From a virus: a DNA stretch of 37,552 bases. Positions 1 through 8,346 of the stretch are shown in pieces; position 1 is the first letter of the stretch, and each line of letters opens with the position of its first letter. The position numbers and the translations under genes were made by a program. The DNA lies in IMG/VR virus record IMGVR_UViG_3300025889_000357, positions 1 to 37,552 of that record. One strand, given 5' to 3'. Below the pieces are notes generated by a model that made no database searches, had not been told where the DNA came from, and saw only the letters and a program-made list of their open reading frames with translations.

Positions 1-161
1 GGAATGTCAAGGTAGTCTAGCTCCTCACGACTGATACCACGGTCCTTTAGGTTCCTTCCAATACCAATGGTATCAATACCAAGACTATCTTTATAAACAG
101 TTAAGACCATACCTTCATGGTCTATTAGCTTATCAAGAAAGTTTGAACGGTTGTACTTCAT
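1..161 (-). CDS. Phage lysozyme, GH24/T4-type endolysin (N-terminal part, cut by window edge)
   Basis: This is the muralytic enzyme that would cut peptidoglycan to release progeny. The 53 codons present start at the ATG at 161 and run off the window at base 1. They read MKYNRSNFLDKLIDHEG and then KDSLGIDTIGIGRNL. E16, D25 and T31 have the same spacing as the catalytic Glu11, Asp20 and Thr26 of T4 lysozyme, and TIGIG matches the family motif after the Thr. The start overlaps the stop of the upstream holin-like gene in an ATGA junction, so the two are probably translationally coupled as a lysis cassette. No signal peptide or membrane anchor is seen, so export would depend on the holin. The family call is firm for so short a piece; the rest of the protein lies outside the window. 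Confidence 0.88.
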   Translation of the reverse strand, partial: MKYNRSNFLDKLIDHEGMVLTVYKDSLGIDTIGIGRNLKDRGISREELDYLDI

Positions 162-403
162 TTTGTGGTCCTTGATTCTGTAATTCTGTGGTTAGATGTA
201 CCGGGATTTTTACCTTCATGGTTCATCCACACAGCAAAGGCTCCTGTCATTGCACCAGTTACTACAGACACAAGACCTGCTTGCGCTGCGCTTGGGTCAG
301 GCAAAGACATAAACCATTCTACCACACGCCAACTCATTAATGTCATAATCAACATCATAAATCGTGGCAGTAATTTCCATTCTAATATTTTTTCTGCAGC
401 CAT
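158..403 (-). CDS. Putative holin (81 aa, two membrane segments)
   Basis: A short protein with two hydrophobic stretches, at about residues 11-33 (LLPRFMMLIMTLMSW...) and 42-60 (AGLVSVVTGAMTGAFAVW), and a charged polar tail. Size, topology and its place directly before the lysozyme gene support a holin that permeabilises the inner membrane so that the endolysin can reach the wall. The gene starts in a TAATG junction with the 419-aa gene upstream, and its own stop overlaps the lysozyme start (ATGA). Holins are very divergent, so the call rests on topology and context more than on sequence. The N-terminal basic residues and a weaker first segment leave the exact membrane topology open. Confidence 0.7.
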   Translation of the reverse strand: MAAEKILEWKLLPRFMMLIMTLMSWRVVEWFMSLPDPSAAQAGLVSVVTGAMTGAFAVWMNHEGKNPGTSNHRITESRTTK

Positions 404-1662
404 TACGAAACTGTACTTACTGGTTTAAAGATATCTAGTCCACGTAAACGTGTTCTTGATTTAGCATTCTTTTTAGAACCCGGCATTGAGTAAGAAGAAG
501 TTGCTGCATCATATGTAGCACCAATAGGACTAGGTGTAATACCATAAAGTGACGCTAGATAAGGGTCAATCTTTGTAGGGTCATACAAATTAGTTGTAGC
601 TGTGCCTACACCCTGACCATAATAAGAAGGGTCTGATGTAGGTACTGCAGACACTGCAGCATCTGTAACCGTAACAACAACTTTCTTTTCTTGTCCACCA
701 TCACCATCATCGCGTCCACCGCCTGTATCAAATGGATTATATTCATTACGACCTGTATAAACTGCATCAAAAAGGTCACTAGGTTGATAAGCTTTATCAC
801 CAAGGCGTTGTCCACCTGTACCCATAACTTTATCAATAATAGACCCAAGACCTCTTGCAAGAGAACCCGGAAGACCTTTGGCAGGGGAAGTTACACCTAC
901 AATATTACCTTTATTATCAGTAATAATATCATATACACCTTCTTTTAACCTGTCTTGTATTGCTCTTGAAAGAAAACTATCACGTGCTTCAAGTTCTTGC
1001 ATCTGTGCTTGGGTATAACCTGCCTGTCCTCTTTCACCACCAAACAATCTTTGGTCACGAGGGGCAGCACTTTTAGGTCCATATGAAACAGGACCCCTAT
1101 CACTACTTTGTCCACCGCCTTTAATATCATTATAACCTTTCCAGCTACCAAAGCCTGTACCTACACCAGCTTTATAGGTATCACTTACATCTACACCGGG
1201 TGTATAATCATCACTTGTCTCAGCATCAATACCAGTGTCAGCATCAATACCGCTGTCATTTTTACTACTACTAGAAGAACTAGCAGCATCACGAGCTTCT
1301 GATTCACCTTCACTACCACCACCGCTATAGCTTCCACCACTCATGTCTCCCTGTAAGGACATTAAACCACCGGGTCCACGGTTAGGTACACCATCTAAAG
1401 AACCATAAAGGTTGGCTTCAAGAAGTATCTTTTGTTCAGCGGGTGTAATGTATGCAAGTTCAGCAACCACGTGGTCAGGAGAAGACAACCATTGTTTAGG
1501 AACGGTAACTGTTTCTACTTCACCAAGATAGTTAGGACCTCCACCTTGATTAGCAGGTTTAACTTTTTTGTTTAACCGTATGTCTTTACCAGATGCAGCA
1601 GACTTACCATACTCAATAACCCCTGCTAATCCTTTGGTATCCTTTGTTTTTTTCTTAGCCAT
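403..1662 (-). CDS. Hypothetical virion-region protein, low complexity (419 aa)
   Basis: Function not recognised. The N-terminus is lysine-rich (MAKKKTKDTKG). Residues about 75-100 contain a more ordered stretch (ITPAEQKILLEANLYGSLDG), and residues about 100-190 are dominated by Gly, Ser and Asp, including a run of serines and alternating D/T/G. The last 20 residues are basic. It lies between the 1240-aa internal-type protein and the lysis genes, joined to both by TAATG junctions, so it should be made late and may be a virion component or tail-associated factor. A linker-like disordered protein is the most that can be inferred. No catalytic motif or membrane segment is visible. Confidence 0.75.
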   Translation of the reverse strand: MAKKKTKDTKGLAGVIEYGKSAASGKDIRLNKKVKPANQGGGPNYLGEVETVTVPKQWLSSPDHVVAELAYITPAEQKILLEANLYGSLDGVPNRGPGGLMSLQGDMSGGSYSGGGSEGESEARDAASSSSSSKNDSGIDADTGIDAETSDDYTPGVDVSDTYKAGVGTGFGSWKGYNDIKGGGQSSDRGPVSYGPKSAAPRDQRLFGGERGQAGYTQAQMQELEARDSFLSRAIQDRLKEGVYDIITDNKGNIVGVTSPAKGLPGSLARGLGSIIDKVMGTGGQRLGDKAYQPSDLFDAVYTGRNEYNPFDTGGGRDDGDGGQEKKVVVTVTDAAVSAVPTSDPSYYGQGVGTATTNLYDPTKIDPYLASLYGITPSPIGATYDAATSSYSMPGSKKNAKSRTRLRGLDIFKPVSTVS

Positions 1663-4600
1663 TAGTCTAGTCCTTTTCCATATAGTGTTTGGTAACCTTG
1701 ATACATTTCATTCCAAGGAACAATTTCCTTATTAGCATATGATTCTCTAGTTTCTTTAGGCATATAAGGAACAAACATATTTTTACTTGCAGCATTTAAA
1801 GCTTCTAAATCTTGACTACTAATATCAGATTTTTCACCATTCATAGATATACCATTAGCAATATCTTCTAAATCAAAACCCATTCCCTTATATAATTGTA
1901 TCATATCTTTTATATTTCTAAAAGCATTCAACCTAATTCTTTGAGTATCTTTAAAATTATCAAAGATTTCTTCTCTTGATGTATTGGGTGATTTTAATTG
2001 TTCATCAACTTGATATTTTGACTGTCTTATTTTTTTAAACTCACGTCCAAAATTATAATACATACTTGCAGTTAAGTCTGCTCTTTGTTTTTTTAGTCCT
2101 AGTATTGCATCTACATCTACAGAAGAAGGGTCAATTGTAGACCTATAATCAGTCATCCCACTTTGCTCATAGTTTTTTCTATTTTCCCACCATTTATAAA
2201 ATCCGGGGTCAACAATATCAAAAATTTGCTTTGATACTTCTTGAAGTTGTCCTTTTGTAGTAGGTTCATTGCTATAATCTTTACCGTTTGATAAATCAAA
2301 CAATGCTTCAGTAAGCATAGACGCACCAAGAAATGGTCCTATTGTTTGGTCCATAAGAGCAGCCGCAGTTTTATTAAATTCATAGTTTGTTTTTTGTGGG
2401 TCCATTCCAGTACCCATAAGAATTAAATCATGTGTATTATTTCCAAAAGCTTTTATAAAATTAAATGGGTCCCACGCACCTATGTTAAAATAATCTACAC
2501 CTTTATGACCATTAGCGTCTTCGTTAATACCACTCATAAATAATTTGTCAGAACCTACTTCATACACAGGTCCTGCCATTTCTATATTATCTGCTTCATC
2601 AGCATCAATATTATGAACCATCATACTTGTATCCATAACTATTGATGGACCAGCACCTATAATAGTCATACCTGCTAAACGCTTTGCACCTTCTTCTGCC
2701 ATACGTGCATTTCCAGATACCAAATCTTGCATAGTATACTTGGCTAAGTTTTTACTAATTCGTGTCATTTCTGCAGGGAAAGACACAAAGTCACCTGTTG
2801 GTGCATATCTTAAAAGTTTAATAGCAGTAGGAACAAGATTATAGTTAGGCATTAAATCTCTTGTTCTTTGTGCTGCCATTTCTTTTAAAGCTTCTTCATT
2901 AATATCTGGATAAGCTTCTTTTAAATAATTTAAAGTTTTTTCAAAGTGTGTAATTTTAAACAAATCATCTTCTGCTTGGTAAAGATTAGTTATCCATTCA
3001 TCTGTTCTTCTTGCACCATTAACTACTTTACCAACAACACGTTTATCATTTGTGGTTCTATCCAACCAATCATTAACATCTTGTCCAATTCTTTTTAAGT
3101 TTACTTTTGTTTCTCCTAAACCTAAGTTAGAATTTGTAAGACCTAGTCTACTATACTCAGATAATTTTTTTCCAAGTTCTTTATTACTTTTCTTTCCCAA
3201 ACTAACAGCAACTGATTCTAAAGCTTTAGACGCAGATTCTCCCATAGGAAGCATACCATTTGCCCCTAGCATAACCATATTACCAGCAACATTTTTTCCA
3301 TGAGTAGCAGGGTTATATACTGTTTTTACTTTTTGAGATAATCCCTTTGCTGTTGTCCAATATTTTAAAACATCATCAGCCCAACGAGGATTTAATCCCT
3401 CTTCAAAAAGTTTTGCGTAAGCTTCATCAGCATATACATTTTGTAATGGACTCTTGATTGCTTTCTCTGCTATTTTTTGACCACCTATAATACTGCCTAA
3501 ACCCTTTGAACCTAGTTCAGACATATCAACCATGTTTGATTGTCTTCTAACTTGGTTTTCAGCCAAATCTCTAGTAAGGGTTGGGTCTTTTGTCATAGCC
3601 TCTTGAACCATTTCATCAAACTTACCCTTTAAAGTTAATGCCATTTGTTCTTGAAATTTATTTTCTGCATTTATTTGTGCAAGCTTTACATAAGATTTTG
3701 CAAAATTTTTAGCAGGGTCTTTAATTTCTCCAAACAACTCTCTAATTTCTATAGGCACATCTTTTCTTTTGTATAGTACTTTATTATTATACTTCATAAA
3801 ATTTTTATTAGCCGCGTCTTCAAGCATATCATAGAATACATTTTTATCTGTAGTGCCTACTAATTCTTCTAAAGCATCTTGAACATAAGGGTCATTCTTA
3901 GATTTCTGAAGTTTGTTAGCTATGAATTCTGCAGCGTTATCAATAATTTCAACATCTAAATTACCATCAACATCCATCATATCTTTACGCTGTTTAATAC
4001 GGTTTTGAAGTTCTTTTCTAAAGGTAGGGTTCTCATAAAATTCATATGAACGTGTAAGCCATACTCCTTTTGAATCGTCAATAATAGCTTTTAATTCAGG
4101 AGAAGTACCAGAATAAGAACTTAATGCTGTTTGTTCCGCATCTATAATTTTACGCATTTCTTCTGTAAGATTTGCAACATCAGGTGAATCTGCTCTTAAT
4201 ATGTTTTTAGCTGCTTCATCACCATTTAATGCAGGATTAATAATATCAGAAATATATCTTTCATTCTGTTGTATTTTAGTAGATAAGTCTCTTTTTATAA
4301 GTTCTGTTAATTCATCTGCATATCCAGTAGCAAGTTTATGTGCAGATTCAACAGCATTATCTCTAGCAATTGCTCTTGCTAAAGTTACATCATCTGTTCC
4401 TCTGCGTGATGTCATATACATTGCAGTTTTTTTACCAAATTTACTTTTTCTTAGCGGCTCAGTAATACTATTAAGTTTAGTTGCAGTTGTTTTAACACCG
4501 CTTCTAATTTTATTAAGATGTTTAGATGCTAAAACTTTTCCAATTACAGGAGCAGATGCCAGCAAACCTGCACCAATTAAACCTTCAAGTGCCATGTTTT

Positions 4601-5384
4601 GAATTAAAGCATTAAAATAATCCGACAACTCAGGGCTATCAGGGTTTAATGCAAACTCATCTAATTTTTTTAAAGCTTCTTCATCTTGTGTAATTGCTGC
4701 ATATAAGTATTCAACAGGGTTTTGTCTAGGGTCACTAATAACTGTTGTCCCAACAGCAGTAGACACCCCAAGCGCACCTCCCTTTACAGCAAGCTTGCTT
4801 TTACGTCCAAGTTTATTTAATTGTTGTACAACACGTGGCTCCAATTTACTAAGTTTAAGTCCAATTTGTCCTAGCTGTTGCGTTTTATTAGCTGTCCAAA
4901 TCAAAGACCCAATATCCGCACCAAGTTCTATTGCTGTGGCAATTGCGCCATCGCCATGATAAGGGTCACGTACCGCGTTATATGTTTCAGAAAGTTTTTC
5001 AGGAATAACATTATCAATTGTTTGTTTTAATTTAGAATAATTTTCATCTGATAAAGCAGCTTCCGCACCTGCATCTGCAACAGTACCAACAAATTCTGCT
5101 GTTCCTAAAAGAATATTAGATACCAAACGAGTAGGTGCTAAAAAAATAGAATCTAATAATGTAGGTTCTGTTGGGTCTATACCACGTTCTATTAAAGCTT
5201 TTACATTAGGTTGGTTTTTAAAAGCTTTAAATTTTTTATTTGCCTCCCTAAACTCTTCCGGTCTTATTCCTTCCTTCCTAATAATTTCAGCAGTAACATC
5301 AGGCGTAAGATTACCCTGCTTTGAAATTTCTTCCAAAGTATTATAAGTTTTTTGAAAAGTTGCAGAACGAAAATCTAAAGGCAT
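1662..5384 (-). CDS. Large putative internal virion / DNA-ejection protein (1240 aa)
   Basis: The longest protein in the window. It is rich in helix-forming, Lys/Glu/Asn-rich sequence, with hydrophobic stretches around residues 75-110 (LVSNILLGTAEFVGTVADAG), 255-275 (ALEGLIGAGLLASAPVIG) and in the second half (AGMTIIGAGPSIVMDTSM). This layout, and its position after the tail genes and before lysis, fit the big internal core proteins of podoviruses, which are packaged in the head and ejected to form a channel for DNA. The assignment is by size, composition and order; I do not recognise a specific family. No transglycosylase motif was seen, unlike T7 gp16. The ATG at 5384 is 9 nt after the stop of the 562-aa gene, and the stop overlaps the next start. 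Confidence 0.6.
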   Translation of the reverse strand: MPLDFRSATFQKTYNTLEEISKQGNLTPDVTAEIIRKEGIRPEEFREANKKFKAFKNQPNVKALIERGIDPTEPTLLDSIFLAPTRLVSNILLGTAEFVGTVADAGAEAALSDENYSKLKQTIDNVIPEKLSETYNAVRDPYHGDGAIATAIELGADIGSLIWTANKTQQLGQIGLKLSKLEPRVVQQLNKLGRKSKLAVKGGALGVSTAVGTTVISDPRQNPVEYLYAAITQDEEALKKLDEFALNPDSPELSDYFNALIQNMALEGLIGAGLLASAPVIGKVLASKHLNKIRSGVKTTATKLNSITEPLRKSKFGKKTAMYMTSRRGTDDVTLARAIARDNAVESAHKLATGYADELTELIKRDLSTKIQQNERYISDIINPALNGDEAAKNILRADSPDVANLTEEMRKIIDAEQTALSSYSGTSPELKAIIDDSKGVWLTRSYEFYENPTFRKELQNRIKQRKDMMDVDGNLDVEIIDNAAEFIANKLQKSKNDPYVQDALEELVGTTDKNVFYDMLEDAANKNFMKYNNKVLYKRKDVPIEIRELFGEIKDPAKNFAKSYVKLAQINAENKFQEQMALTLKGKFDEMVQEAMTKDPTLTRDLAENQVRRQSNMVDMSELGSKGLGSIIGGQKIAEKAIKSPLQNVYADEAYAKLFEEGLNPRWADDVLKYWTTAKGLSQKVKTVYNPATHGKNVAGNMVMLGANGMLPMGESASKALESVAVSLGKKSNKELGKKLSEYSRLGLTNSNLGLGETKVNLKRIGQDVNDWLDRTTNDKRVVGKVVNGARRTDEWITNLYQAEDDLFKITHFEKTLNYLKEAYPDINEEALKEMAAQRTRDLMPNYNLVPTAIKLLRYAPTGDFVSFPAEMTRISKNLAKYTMQDLVSGNARMAEEGAKRLAGMTIIGAGPSIVMDTSMMVHNIDADEADNIEMAGPVYEVGSDKLFMSGINEDANGHKGVDYFNIGAWDPFNFIKAFGNNTHDLILMGTGMDPQKTNYEFNKTAAALMDQTIGPFLGASMLTEALFDLSNGKDYSNEPTTKGQLQEVSKQIFDIVDPGFYKWWENRKNYEQSGMTDYRSTIDPSSVDVDAILGLKKQRADLTASMYYNFGREFKKIRQSKYQVDEQLKSPNTSREEIFDNFKDTQRIRLNAFRNIKDMIQLYKGMGFDLEDIANGISMNGEKSDISSQDLEALNAASKNMFVPYMPKETRESYANKEIVPWNEMYQGYQTLYGKGLD

Positions 5385-5392
5385 TATTATTA

Positions 5393-7081
5393 TTATCCTA
5401 CTGGTTTAGGAGGAAGTACCATATCATCTATATTTTTATCTACACTACCCTCAACACTGTTTGGAACTGTGTTTTTATTTTCTACTTCATTTACTTTTTC
5501 TGGATTTTTTGCTTCTTCTGCTTTCCTTCTAAGAATTTCTTCTACTAATTTCTTTTTACTACTTTTTGTTTTATATAAAGAAGGATTTTCTGAAACAATT
5601 TCGTCTGCTTCATCTTTAGATTCTTCTATTAATCTTGGAACAAGCCCTTCATTTGTAGGTAAATTAACAAACGTATTTCCTAAAATATCTTTTATCATAG
5701 TTGACATTTGTGTATAGCTAGGATATTCCATTGTAGGTACTGTATAATCATACATGGATTCAGCAGATTCAAATCCAAGTTTAGCAAGTTTAACTTTTGC
5801 TTCTGCCTGACTAATCTTTCCCGCTGCTACTTCTTGTTGTATTTTTGTAATTTCATCTCTTGCCGTTTTCTTTTGTTCTTCTGCATATGTAGCAGCACCA
5901 CCTAGTTGTGCGCCAAGCCCAGCTTCAGGGTCAGCGGCAGCATATCCAATAAGTAAATCACTAATATAATTTACAGGAGAAGAAGATTTTTCTAATTCTT
6001 TTTGCCTATCCTCAAAGAGCTTTTGTTGTTCTGCCATTGCTTCATCGGCAGATGTTCCATAAGATGTTAAAGCTTCTTGTTGTTGAGTTAAAGCTTTAAG
6101 AACTTTATCAAGTGCTGATTCTTGTTCTTCAGCTTGAGCCAATGGAGATGTATCTTTACTGCCTACACCCATGCCTGCAGCCAGCTTCTGTACCATACCA
6201 GACAAGCCACCACCAGACTGATAGGCCACACGCCCACCTGAGTTAAAGAAACCAAAGCTACTACCAATCTTACCAGCAGCACCTAAGATACCTGCAAGGT
6301 TTTGTGCCGAAGAAGGTTGAGCAGTAGGTTGGAACTGTCCATAAGCTTGATAAGGATACCCATAAAGAGTAGATTGATATTGACCAAGAGCCTGATAAGG
6401 GAATTGCTTTTGTGCTTCGGCTTCCTGATATGCAATGTCCAGCCCTGCTTGCGTCATGCCACGTTGTGCTTCACCAATACCAGACAATGCAGTAAGTTCT
6501 GTAAGAGCCTGACGAGGAGCGACTTGACCAAGGGCAGATAGCCCAGAAGCTGCCGCACGTTCACGTTCCTTTTGTGCCTCAAAAGAACGTAGCCCTGTTT
6601 CATATGCAGCCTGTGAACCTCTAGTTTGAATATCACCTAAACGGCCTTGAAGATTTCGTTGTGATTCTGCCTCAAGAATGGCCTGACGAGAGCCACCATA
6701 TCCACCCGCACCTGCAGCTTGTTGGCGAATCTGCTGCATAGGTACTTGTGCTTGACGTACTGCTTCACGCTTTTCTACATCTACAACTGCTTGCTGATAT
6801 GGCGACATATACTGAGCAGCCGTAGCAGGGTCAAAGCGTTGTGTTTGTCCTAAAGTAAGAGCAGCGGCAGGATTAAAATATTGTTGACCCATACCAACAA
6901 GACCTGCAATGCCTTGCATAGCTGCCTGTTCATCAGGACTAAATCCTGCAATACGTGGACCACCATAGGTCTGATAACCCAAACCTTTCTGTGTTTCATA
7001 AATATTTTTTGCTTCCGCAAGAACATCTTTAAGTCCAGACTTATAATCCTCTGGTACTGTATATGTAGGTGTAACCGCCAT
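5393..7081 (-). CDS. Putative virion protein with Ala/Gln-rich helical region (562 aa)
   Basis: The N-terminal half has MSPYQQAVVDVEKREAVRQ followed by a Gly-rich turn (AAGAGGYGGSRQ) and long Ala/Gln/Arg helices (ERERAAASGLSALGQ). I know this pattern from many marine-phage structural genes, but the function is uncertain. The middle (about residues 280-310) is Gly-rich, and the C-terminal half is charged and coiled-coil-like (EEQKKTARDEITKIQQEVAAGKISQAEAKVKL). It probably belongs with the 258-aa and 1240-aa neighbours in an internal-virion or tail-interior set. The gene follows the 258-aa gene with one intervening base and is followed by the 1240-aa gene after 8 nt. An injection or internal core protein is the preferred reading. 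Confidence 0.6.
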   Translation of the reverse strand: MAVTPTYTVPEDYKSGLKDVLAEAKNIYETQKGLGYQTYGGPRIAGFSPDEQAAMQGIAGLVGMGQQYFNPAAALTLGQTQRFDPATAAQYMSPYQQAVVDVEKREAVRQAQVPMQQIRQQAAGAGGYGGSRQAILEAESQRNLQGRLGDIQTRGSQAAYETGLRSFEAQKERERAAASGLSALGQVAPRQALTELTALSGIGEAQRGMTQAGLDIAYQEAEAQKQFPYQALGQYQSTLYGYPYQAYGQFQPTAQPSSAQNLAGILGAAGKIGSSFGFFNSGGRVAYQSGGGLSGMVQKLAAGMGVGSKDTSPLAQAEEQESALDKVLKALTQQQEALTSYGTSADEAMAEQQKLFEDRQKELEKSSSPVNYISDLLIGYAAADPEAGLGAQLGGAATYAEEQKKTARDEITKIQQEVAAGKISQAEAKVKLAKLGFESAESMYDYTVPTMEYPSYTQMSTMIKDILGNTFVNLPTNEGLVPRLIEESKDEADEIVSENPSLYKTKSSKKKLVEEILRRKAEEAKNPEKVNEVENKNTVPNSVEGSVDKNIDDMVLPPKPVG

Positions 7082-7082
7082 C

Positions 7083-7859
7083 TTACCTTAACTCCTCAAG
7101 TTTCTTATCGCCATTAATTTGTTTTATCTGTTTAGTTGTACCAGTTGAATCTTTACGAACATCGTTTAAAAATTTATCTAGTTTTTCCGCACCTGAATCA
7201 GATGAGCCATTACCTAAATTAGATACTACATCTGCAGGAATTACATACTCATCTCTACTAAGAAGTGCATTCTTAATTACAGGGTCACCCTGTACTTTAA
7301 AAGGAATATCATCTGACATTCCATTACCACCATTATTATCTACATCAATCATACCTTCAAACGCACCATCAGGTCCTGTTCTTCCTATCTCTGCAACTGG
7401 TCCACCAACTGTCTTACCTGCAGCTAACATCGCTGGTAATCCACTCATGTCGTCCATAGGCGGCTGTTGAGGGGGCATAGGTGGTTGGATAGCCATTTCC
7501 TGTTGAGGCGGCTGTATGGGCATTGTAGGCTGTTCTATAGGCATTTCTATTTCTTCAGGCCCTGCATTGTAGTCAGCAATCTTATTACGTCCAAAGTTCA
7601 TTAACTCCTGCATAGCTTCTTTACCAGAGGTAATGGTAGGTTGCTGCATAAGACCTGAGATACCCCGGAATATTTCTTCAAGATTAAAAGCTTCAGGCAA
7701 TCCGGTACGTGGATTAACAGTCAACTGCCCCATAGACTTTAACATATTAATCTCTGGCTTAGACATATGTACAAGTTCAGAATCTCCTTGCCTACCCTTT
7801 AGTGCAAGAAGTCCTGAGATGCCACTCATTGGGGCTTGTCTATTAATAAAGTATGCCAT
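7083..7859 (-). CDS. Putative virion-associated protein, Pro/Gln/Met-rich centre (258 aa)
   Basis: Residues 1-85 look folded (SKPEINMLKSMGQLTVNPRTGLPEAF). Residues about 100-140 are an extended linker of Pro, Gln and Met, and the C-terminal third contains ALLSRDEYVIPADVVSNLGNG, a motif I have seen repeatedly in uncultured marine-phage genes next to tail and internal proteins. No enzyme motif was found. It overlaps the 71-codon gene by one base (TAATG at 7859) and precedes the 562-aa gene by one base, so it is part of a tightly coupled trio. A structural role is inferred from context only. Confidence 0.6.
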   Translation of the reverse strand: MAYFINRQAPMSGISGLLALKGRQGDSELVHMSKPEINMLKSMGQLTVNPRTGLPEAFNLEEIFRGISGLMQQPTITSGKEAMQELMNFGRNKIADYNAGPEEIEMPIEQPTMPIQPPQQEMAIQPPMPPQQPPMDDMSGLPAMLAAGKTVGGPVAEIGRTGPDGAFEGMIDVDNNGGNGMSDDIPFKVQGDPVIKNALLSRDEYVIPADVVSNLGNGSSDSGAEKLDKFLNDVRKDSTGTTKQIKQINGDKKLEELR

Positions 7860-8074
7860 TACGTGTTTACCTTGTTTGGTGACATATAGTTAGATTGTGC
7901 CTTAGTCATGTCTGCATGGAAGTTACTGCTCTTATTATACAACGAACCAAGGTTTAATGCCATACCCTGTGTTGTTTTTGTTCCAAAATAATCATTAGTT
8001 TGTACGACACCCTGATTAACATTTGTAATATAAGTACCGTTATTTAACATATCAAAATATTGTTTACTGTTCAT
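7859..8074 (-). CDS. Small hypothetical late protein (71 aa)
   Basis: Polar, Asn/Tyr/Thr-rich protein with no membrane segment, Cys pair or known motif. Both ends sit in TAATG junctions: it starts on the stop of the 90-aa gene and stops on the start of the 258-aa gene. That, with the continuous reading frame, is the main reason to call it real. Its position between nozzle-like and internal-type genes suggests a minor virion or assembly role. Function unknown. Confidence 0.6.
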   Translation of the reverse strand: MNSKQYFDMLNNGTYITNVNQGVVQTNDYFGTKTTQGMALNLGSLYNKSSNFHADMTKAQSNYMSPNKVNT

Positions 8075-8346
8075 TAGTTAAAATCCACCCATCCAGTTCC
8101 TTCAACATAACCTTTAAACTTACCTTCTCCTGAAGAAAAAGCAACGTCACCATTCTTAGGTCTTCCAATATCTGCCACAGTTACCACTGTATATATATTT
8201 TTAGCAGGTGCAGAATCTACCTGCTTATCTCTTGTGTCTAGTTCATACCCTAATAAATCAGCAAACTGTCTAATTTCAACATATAGCTCTTCAGGTGTTA
8301 AAGTAGAAGCTAATGTATAAGAAGGTAGTTTAGGATAGTTAGCCAT
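8074..8346 (-). CDS. Small hypothetical late protein (90 aa)
   Basis: The first half is acidic and helical (TPEELYVEIRQFADLLGYELD). The second half is beta-rich and ends GYVEGTGWVDFN, with a Gly/Trp/Asp tail resembling short phage proteins that pack against fibres or nozzles. It starts in a TAATG junction with the 611-aa gene and ends in another with the 71-aa gene. No function is recognised. The conserved-looking hydrophobic pattern and the tight coupling support a real gene. Confidence 0.6.
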   Translation of the reverse strand: MANYPKLPSYTLASTLTPEELYVEIRQFADLLGYELDTRDKQVDSAPAKNIYTVVTVADIGRPKNGDVAFSSGEGKFKGYVEGTGWVDFN